NCBI GenBank assembly: GCA_964583845.1
Contig: CAZOXG010000025.1
Coordinates: forward strand, 1-15,473
Direction of reading: 5' to 3'
Source: JBAWVR01 sp964583845
Lineage (GTDB): Bacteria > Patescibacteriota > Minisyncoccia > Phycocordibacterales > GWA1-40-21
Length of the DNA: 15,473 nucleotides
A program made the position numbers and the translations under genes. Positions 10,535-15,473 of this stretch are shown in pieces (position 1 is the first letter of the stretch; every line of letters begins with the position of its first letter). Below the pieces are notes generated by a model, which saw only the letters and a list, made by a program, of their open reading frames with translations, was not told where the DNA came from and made no database searches.

Positions 10535-11236
10535 ATGAATTTTCATTTCATAACATTATTTCCGGAGACTTTCGGATATTTAAATAGCTCTATTATTGGA
10601 CGCGCCGAAAAAGACGGGGTGATCAAGTTTTTTTATTATAATCCACGCGAGTTTGTAAAAGCTAAAAAGAAGAAACAATCAAAGAACGATTTTCCCGAAT
10701 ACAAACGAGTGGACGACCGTCCTTATGGTGGTGGTCCTGGTATGGTGATGGAAGCTTTGCCGATGATCAAAGCTCTTGAAACGGCAGTTAAAAAAGCCAA
10801 TAAAAAAAAGGAAAGTAAAATTAAAATAATTTTTCTAGATCCATCAGGAGTTCAATTTGATACAGCTTACGCCAAAAAATTAGTAGTAAAGAAATTCACT
10901 GATACGATTATCGTTTGCGGACGTTATGAAGGTGTAGACGAACGGGTCAAAAAAGTTTTTAAAATGGAAAATGTTTCTGTTGGTCCTTTTGTTTTAACTG
11001 GCGGTGAACTACCGGCCATGATTATTGCCGACTGTGTGGCGAGACAACTTCCTGGTGTACTTGGAGATATTGCCTCCTTGGAAGAAACCCGAGTGGCCAG
11101 TTCAGAGGTTTATACTCGACCAGAAATTTTAGATTATAAAGGAAAAAAGTACCGGGTGCCTAAGGTTTTGTTGTCCGGGGATCATAAAAAGATTGAAGCA
11201 TGGCGAGCCGAGCGACAAAATAGTTTAAAAATCTAA
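10535..11236 (+). CDS. trmD: tRNA (guanine37-N1)-methyltransferase
   Basis: 233-residue SPOUT-family enzyme that makes m1G37 next to the anticodon from S-adenosylmethionine, preventing +1 frameshifts; acts as a dimer. Seen: MNFHFITLFPETF, DDRPYGGGPGMVM (60-72), LDPSG (101-105), the knot motifs IIVCGRYEGVDERV (125-138) and VGPFVLTGGELPAM (149-162), GVLG (174-177), and VPKVLLSGDHKKIEAWR (208-224). Oddities: a Lys-rich insertion at 42-52; Asp135 of E. coli (GDYVL) is Pro151; and in an ungapped alignment from GVLG the catalytic Asp169 of E. coli is Thr185, preceded by E183 and E184. The C-terminal tRNA-binding helical domain is largely missing (E. coli has 255 residues and no such insertion). No SD is visible. 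Confidence 0.95.
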   Translation: MNFHFITLFPETFGYLNSSIIGRAEKDGVIKFFYYNPREFVKAKKKKQSKNDFPEYKRVDDRPYGGGPGMVMEALPMIKALETAVKKANKKKESKIKIIFLDPSGVQFDTAYAKKLVVKKFTDTIIVCGRYEGVDERVKKVFKMENVSVGPFVLTGGELPAMIIADCVARQLPGVLGDIASLEETRVASSEVYTRPEILDYKGKKYRVPKVLLSGDHKKIEAWRAERQNSLKI

Positions 11237-11268
11237 TTTTTTTATAAAAATAAGACAAAAAAATAATT

Positions 11269-11296
11269 ATCGGCACCCTATGGATGCCGATTTTTT
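11269..11296 (+). terminator. Terminator of trmD
   Basis: ATCGGCA and CC (11269-11278) pair with GG and TGCCGAT (11282-11291) with one C-A mismatch and a TAT loop, followed by a T-run to 11296. Confidence 0.82.
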
Positions 11297-11345
11297 CTTT
11301 TAAAATTTCTGTAAATATGTCTTGTGTGGTTATCCACTTTTTTTG

Positions 11346-11392
11346 TTGCGTTTGTTATTGTAACTTGGTAAAATATTACTAGCTCTTCGGAG
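11346..11392 (+). promoter_or_regulatory. Promoter and SD of the 11402 surface-protein gene
   Basis: TTGCGT (11346-11351), 17-nt spacer ending TGG, TAAAAT (11369-11374): an extended -10 promoter with start near 11381. A short leader carries GGAG (11389-11392), 9 nt before ATG 11402. Unlike the core genes, this gene has a real SD. Confidence 0.65.
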
Positions 11393-11401
11393 TAACATTA
11401 T

Positions 11402-14400
11402 ATGCGTTTATCTGCTAAAGATATTTCTAGTTTTTTTGTATTTGTAATTGGACTCAGTTTTTTTGTTTCGGCTGCATATTTTGTTTCTCCACTTTTCGCG
11501 TCTGTGAATCCTGGTTTACTTGACCCTGGTTGCGATCCTACTAATCCTGCCTGTACAATTGATTTTGGTATTCCAAACTACAGCGATACTAATGCTCGAG
11601 CGGCTATAGGCGTTTCTAATATAGATGGTATCTCTTATTCTTCTTCTACAGGTATTTTTACTTTGGCTCCTGGATATGTTATTCCAAGTACTACTTCAAC
11701 TAATATTTGGAATAATTTTGCCACCTCTAGTCCTCACTGGGATGAAGCTTACTCTTGGGGTAACCATACTGACGCTGGATATCTCACCTCAACCTCAGCT
11801 GCGTTAAATTTTTTAACCAAAAGTGACGCATCTTCAACATATCTCACTCAAGGTCTAGCTTCTACTACTTATTTAACTTTACTAAAGGCCACCGGTACTT
11901 ATCTTCCTCTCTCTGCTTCTTCCTCATTTCTTTCAACCACGTCTGCCGCTGAAACTTATTTATCCAAAGATTTAGCTTCTTCAACTTACCTCACTCAAGG
12001 TAACGCTGGTCTCACTTACTTAACTCTCTCTGGTGCCAACAATTATCTACTATCAACCACTGCCGCCGGCACCTATCTACCTCTCTCTGCTTCCTCAACT
12101 TTTCTTTCCACTACTACTGCCGCCAGTACTTATCTCACTCAGCAAAATGCCTCTTCAACTTATTTAACTCAAACTTCAGCTAACTCCACTTATCTTTCTC
12201 AAGTCAACGCCGCTGCCACATATCTCTCCACTTCATCGGCGGCTGCTACTTACTTGACACTAGCAGCTTCCTCAACTTTTCTTTCCACTACCACCGCCGG
12301 TGCCACCTATCTTACTCAAGCTAATGCGGCCACTACTTATCTCTCTCTTGCTAACTCCACCTCCACCATCCGTAACGCTCTTAGTGCAAGTGCATTAGGT
12401 CTTTCATACTCCACTTCGACTGGAGCTATTTCTTTAACTAATGGTTATGTTATTCCAACCACGACTTCAAGAGATGCTTGGGATGCTCTGGTAACGGCTA
12501 GTTCTACTTGGAATGCTGCAGCTTCTTGGGGTAATCATGCCACCTTCGGATATTTAACTACTTCCTCGGCCGCCGGCACTTATCTTCCTCTCTCTGCTTC
12601 TTCTTCATTTCTTTCAACCACATCTGCCGCTGGAACTTATTTAACTCAAAACAACGCTTCTTCTACTTATTTATCCAAAGATTCAGCTTCTTCAACTTAC
12701 CTCACTCAAGGTAACGCTGGTCTCACTTACTTAACTCTCTCTGGTGCCAACAACTATCTTCTAGCCGCTACTGCTTCTTTAACTTATTTAACTCAAGCTT
12801 CTGCTATCGCTAATTATTTACCTTTAAGTGCTTCCTCTACTTTTCTTTCAACTTCCTCTGCCGCTGGAACTTATTTAACTCAAGCTGATGCTTCCTCAAC
12901 TTATTTAAAACAAAGTACTGCTTCCTCTACTTACATAACTTCAGCCGCTTTAAGTCCGTACGCCTTATTATCCGGAGCGAATTTTAGCGGACCGATTTTA
13001 GTTAATGGAACCACTACTTTAACTTCTGCTGCAGCTGGTTTTTCTGGTTTACGTTTTGGAAATTTAAATGTCTTCTCAGCCACTTCTTCTGCCAATGGAA
13101 AAGTTCTCTCCGTCAATGCTTCTGGTGATGTTATTTTAACTGACGCTTCTTCTAGTGCTAATACCATTTCTTCTGTTTCTAACTCGGTTGCAACCAATAC
13201 ATTGATTACTGCAGTTAATGGTGTCACTAGTGCAGGTGTGAATATTATTAGCTCCAGCACCCTCTCTCTAAATGGCAGTGTTCTTACTTCAAAAGTAAAC
13301 GGTGTGACCGCAACAACTTCTTTGGCATCACTAGTAACTGGTAGTACCACCAACTCTCTGTCTTCCAACACCAACACTCTCACTAGTGTAGTAAACGGTG
13401 TCACTTCCACTGCTAGTCTCATTAACTCCGCTTCCGCTTCCTCCACTGGCAATCTTTTCTCCACTGTTATTAACGGTCTAACTGCGGCCGCCGCCAATAT
13501 CATTAATAGTCTGTCTCTTACTTCCTCTAACAATACTTTAACTGCTAATGTAAACGGCGTAACTTCAACCTCGAGTATTATTAACACTCACACTCTCTCC
13601 GCCACTGGTAATACCATGACCAGCAATGTGAATGGTGTCTCTGCTACTTCCAGTGTCATCACTTCCAACAGTCTTTCTACTACTACCAACACTTTCCAAA
13701 CTGTCGTCAACGGTATCGCTTCCGCTTTCACTAACTTGATTAATTCTTTCTCTGCGACTTCCTCTGGTAATGTTTTAACTAGTACCGTTAACGGAGTTTC
13801 TGCAACTTCTTCGATCATCAACTCTGTCGCTAACAATTCCACTACTAATACTTTAACTACTACGATCAATGGTGTAGCTGGAGCTGGAGTGAATATTATT
13901 AATTCTAATGGTTTAACTTCTTCTGGTAACTCACTCACTAGTAATGTAAATGGAGTTTCTTCCTCAACTAGTATTATCCTCTCCAATGTCCTAGAAGTTA
14001 ATGGAACAAATTTGCGTTCATACGTAAATGGAATCGCTACTTCAACTGTGGCTTTGTCTAATTTGATTTATGGTAATTCTTTGTCTCTCGCTACCAATAC
14101 TTTGACCATGGCCATCAATGGCCTCAATGCTACCAGTAGTGTCATCAGCTCCAGCACCCTCTCTCTAAATGGCAGTGTTCTTACTTCAAAAGTAAACGGT
14201 GTGACCGCAACAACTTCTTTGGCATCACTAGTAACTGGTAGTACCACCAACTCTCTGTCTTCCAACACCAACACTCTCACTAGTGTAGTAAACGGTGTCA
14301 CTTCCACTGCTAGTCTCATTAACTCCGCTTCCGCTTCCTCCACTGGCAATCTTTTCTCCACTGTTATTAACGGTCTAACTGCGGCCGCCGCCAATATCAT

Positions 14401-15473
14401 TAATAGTCTGTCTCTTACTTCCTCTAACAATACTTTAACTGCTAATGTAAACGGCGTAACTTCAACCTCGAGTATTATTAACACTCACACTCTCTCCGCC
14501 ACTGGTAATACCATGACCAGCAATGTGAATGGTGTCTCTGCTACTTCCAGTGTCATCACTTCCAACAGTCTTTCTACTACTACCAACACTTTCCAAACTG
14601 TCGTCAACGGTATCGCTTCCGCTTTCACTAACTTGATTAATTCTTTCTCTGCGACTTCCTCTGGTAATGTTTTAACTAGTACCGTTAACGGAGTTTCTGC
14701 AACTTCTTCGATCATCAACTCTGTCGCTAACAATTCCACTACTAATACTTTAACTACTACGATCAATGGTGTAGCTGGAGCTGGAGTGAATATTATTAAT
14801 TCTAATGGTTTAACTTCTTCTGGTAACTCACTCACTAGTAATGTAAATGGAGTTTCTTCCTCAACTAGTATTATCCTCTCCAATGTCCTAGAAGTTAATG
14901 GAACAAATTTGCGTTCAATTGTGAATGGGGTCTATTCTACTACTACACTTTCATCCCTAGGAACTATCGGACTTTCAACTGGTACTTCTGGCACTGACGT
15001 TAATGTTTCTGGTTCGCCAGCTTCTCTTGGAGGAACTCTTACATTAAACATTCCAGATGCTTCCCAGACAGCTCGCGGACTTATGACTACCGGTAGTCAA
15101 ATATTCGTTGGTAATAAAAACTTTGTTGGAAACGTTGGTATTGGTACGACTACAACGGCGAGCTATGCTTTAACTGTCATCGGTTCTGGCTACTTCTCAA
15201 ACATTTTAAATGTTGCTGGTAATACTAGTACCTCTACTTTTGCTGGCTTTATTACCGCTCAAAACTTCACTGGTAGTTCCACTGGGATTAATACCGGCGA
15301 CGTTACCTTGTCGAATCCTGACAATGGTTTAACTCGCAGTGGTCAGCAACTTATTATGGCTTTAGCCAGTTCAACCGCTACTGGTACTTTATCCGTAGCT
15401 GATTGGAACACTTTTAATAATAAAATCCCACTATTAGCTTTTTCTGATAACAAGCAACTCAGTGGTTTTACTG
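11402..15473 (+). CDS. Secreted, repetitive tail-fibre-like surface protein (3' end outside window)
   Basis: An uninterrupted frame of 1,357 codons runs off the window. Residues 1-33 form a signal peptide (MRLSAKD, hydrophobic core FFVFVIGLSFFVSAAYFV, probable cleavage after PLFA). A leading module (about 60-135) has AYSWGNHTDAGYL, repeated as AASWGNHATFGYL further on; such WGNH motifs occur in phage tail-fibre proteins. Region 2 (about 135-520) is an array of ~10-12-residue repeats of the ASSTYLTQ/ATYLS type. Region 3 (about 590-1180) is an array of ~26-residue repeats of the form NTLTSTVNGVSATSSIINS. Region 4 has TARGLMTTGSQIFVGNKNFVGNVGIGTTT and ASSTATGTLSVADWNTFNNK, both familiar from tail-fibre/adhesin modules. 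Composition is extremely Ser/Thr/Asn/Ala-rich; after the signal peptide the only cysteines I see are two in the N-terminal 60 residues. A cell-surface adhesin or fibre is the most likely role (inference). Confidence 0.85.
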   Translation, partial: MRLSAKDISSFFVFVIGLSFFVSAAYFVSPLFASVNPGLLDPGCDPTNPACTIDFGIPNYSDTNARAAIGVSNIDGISYSSSTGIFTLAPGYVIPSTTSTNIWNNFATSSPHWDEAYSWGNHTDAGYLTSTSAALNFLTKSDASSTYLTQGLASTTYLTLLKATGTYLPLSASSSFLSTTSAAETYLSKDLASSTYLTQGNAGLTYLTLSGANNYLLSTTAAGTYLPLSASSTFLSTTTAASTYLTQQNASSTYLTQTSANSTYLSQVNAAATYLSTSSAAATYLTLAASSTFLSTTTAGATYLTQANAATTYLSLANSTSTIRNALSASALGLSYSTSTGAISLTNGYVIPTTTSRDAWDALVTASSTWNAAASWGNHATFGYLTTSSAAGTYLPLSASSSFLSTTSAAGTYLTQNNASSTYLSKDSASSTYLTQGNAGLTYLTLSGANNYLLAATASLTYLTQASAIANYLPLSASSTFLSTSSAAGTYLTQADASSTYLKQSTASSTYITSAALSPYALLSGANFSGPILVNGTTTLTSAAAGFSGLRFGNLNVFSATSSANGKVLSVNASGDVILTDASSSANTISSVSNSVATNTLITAVNGVTSAGVNIISSSTLSLNGSVLTSKVNGVTATTSLASLVTGSTTNSLSSNTNTLTSVVNGVTSTASLINSASASSTGNLFSTVINGLTAAAANIINSLSLTSSNNTLTANVNGVTSTSSIINTHTLSATGNTMTSNVNGVSATSSVITSNSLSTTTNTFQTVVNGIASAFTNLINSFSATSSGNVLTSTVNGVSATSSIINSVANNSTTNTLTTTINGVAGAGVNIINSNGLTSSGNSLTSNVNGVSSSTSIILSNVLEVNGTNLRSYVNGIATSTVALSNLIYGNSLSLATNTLTMAINGLNATSSVISSSTLSLNGSVLTSKVNGVTATTSLASLVTGSTTNSLSSNTNTLTSVVNGVTSTASLINSASASSTGNLFSTVINGLTAAAANIINSLSLTSSNNTLTANVNGVTSTSSIINTHTLSATGNTMTSNVNGVSATSSVITSNSLSTTTNTFQTVVNGIASAFTNLINSFSATSSGNVLTSTVNGVSATSSIINSVANNSTTNTLTTTINGVAGAGVNIINSNGLTSSGNSLTSNVNGVSSSTSIILSNVLEVNGTNLRSIVNGVYSTTTLSSLGTIGLSTGTSGTDVNVSGSPASLGGTLTLNIPDASQTARGLMTTGSQIFVGNKNFVGNVGIGTTTTASYALTVIGSGYFSNILNVAGNTSTSTFAGFITAQNFTGSSTGINTGDVTLSNPDNGLTRSGQQLIMALASSTATGTLSVADWNTFNNKIPLLAFSDNKQLSGFT
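11954..12048 (+). repeat. Internal direct repeat of the surface gene, 95 bp, copy 1
   Basis: Runs from ACTTATTTATCCAAAGAT to GCCAACAATTATCT. A copy with two differences that I can see is at 12665-12759. Both encode TYLSKD...LTYLTLSGANNYL. Confidence 0.8.
12665..12759 (+). repeat. Internal direct repeat of the surface gene, 95 bp, copy 2
   Basis: Counterpart of 11954-12048; the flanks are also similar, apart from about 30 extra bases upstream in this copy. It indicates block duplication of several short repeats at once. Confidence 0.8.
13250..14020 (+). repeat. 771-bp direct repeat, copy 1
   Basis: From AGCTCCAGCACCC to TTTGCGTTCA. I see no difference from 14147-14917. It encodes residues 617-873, covering about ten of the ~26-residue VNGV repeats. 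The offset between copies is 897 bp (299 codons), so frame is kept. Confidence 0.92.
14147..14917 (+). repeat. 771-bp direct repeat, copy 2
   Basis: Copy of 13250-14020, encoding residues 916-1172. The 126 bp between the copies (14021-14146) are unique and encode further degenerate VNGI/INGL repeats. Confidence 0.92.

Noticed and set aside
12931..14883. Long minus-strand open frames (four, 132-218 codons) opposite the surface gene
   Set aside because: They are shadows of the biased Ser/Thr codon pattern on the plus strand, repeat exactly with the 771-bp duplication, and have no SD or promoter.
11830..15000. CRISPR-like or satellite array suggested by dense short repeats
   Set aside because: The repeats are in frame in one continuous coding sequence, degenerate at DNA level, and lack constant repeat-spacer structure.
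1..15473. UGA recoding (Gracilibacteria/Absconditabacteria code)
   Set aside because: Several genes end naturally at TGA (GIY-YIG, 775 Nudix, 9031 gene), and core genes need no UGA read-through.

Overview
The window looks like chromosomal DNA from an ultra-small, reduced-genome bacterium, most likely of the Candidate Phyla Radiation (Patescibacteria, Parcubacteria-like). This is inferred from an AT-rich genome, a NusB-Nudix fusion, a very short SMC, a C-terminally truncated TrmD, core genes without Shine-Dalgarno sequences, and a giant Ser/Thr-rich tail-fibre-like surface protein. UGA is used as a normal stop (positions 466, 1288 and the minus-strand stop at 9031-9033), which argues against the UGA-recoded Gracilibacteria/Absconditabacteria. 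No rRNA, tRNA, CRISPR array, IS transposase or origin is recognisable.

Layout. 1-138 is the C-terminal end of RNase HII (rnhB). 148-515 is a small GIY-YIG endonuclease gene framed by two inverted copies of an ATTCCC-N8-GGGAAT repeat. 552-613 is a perfect 29-bp hairpin. Then come a stand-alone Nudix hydrolase (775-1290), rpmF/L32 (1370-1594), nusB fused to a Nudix domain (1636-2598), rnc (2649-3338), an unknown gene (3533-4102) and a compact smc (4184-6475). On the minus strand lie a promoter-to-terminator unit without a convincing protein (about 6564-6904, candidate structured RNA), rnr (6967-8940) and an unknown gene (9031-9489). The plus strand then resumes with rpsP (9629-9961), a KH-domain protein khpA (10152-10469), trmD (10535-11236) and a secreted repetitive protein from 11402 that runs off the end.

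How it fits together. The core genes are remnants of two conserved bacterial neighbourhoods: rnc-smc, and rpsP-ylqC(khpA)-trmD with rnhB nearby. They serve ribosome and tRNA maturation (L32, S16, TrmD, KhpA), RNA processing (RNase III, RNase R, RNase HII), transcription (NusB) and chromosome organisation (SMC). rimM and rplS are missing from their usual places. Inserted between core genes are single-gene or single-RNA units, each with its own promoter and a strong terminator: the Nudix gene, the 3533 gene, the 6564-6904 unit and the 9031 gene. At least two of these (775 and 3533) use the same strong Shine-Dalgarno, AAGGGGG. Several core genes instead have a -10 box placed so that transcription should start on or within about 3 nt of the ATG (rpmF, smc, rnr, rpsP, possibly trmD), suggesting leaderless mRNAs.

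The last 4 kb encode a signal-peptide-bearing protein built from short repeats of phage tail-fibre type. It includes a 771-bp segment present twice without any difference that I could see (13250-14020 and 14147-14917). All calls come from reading the sequence; no database search was possible.
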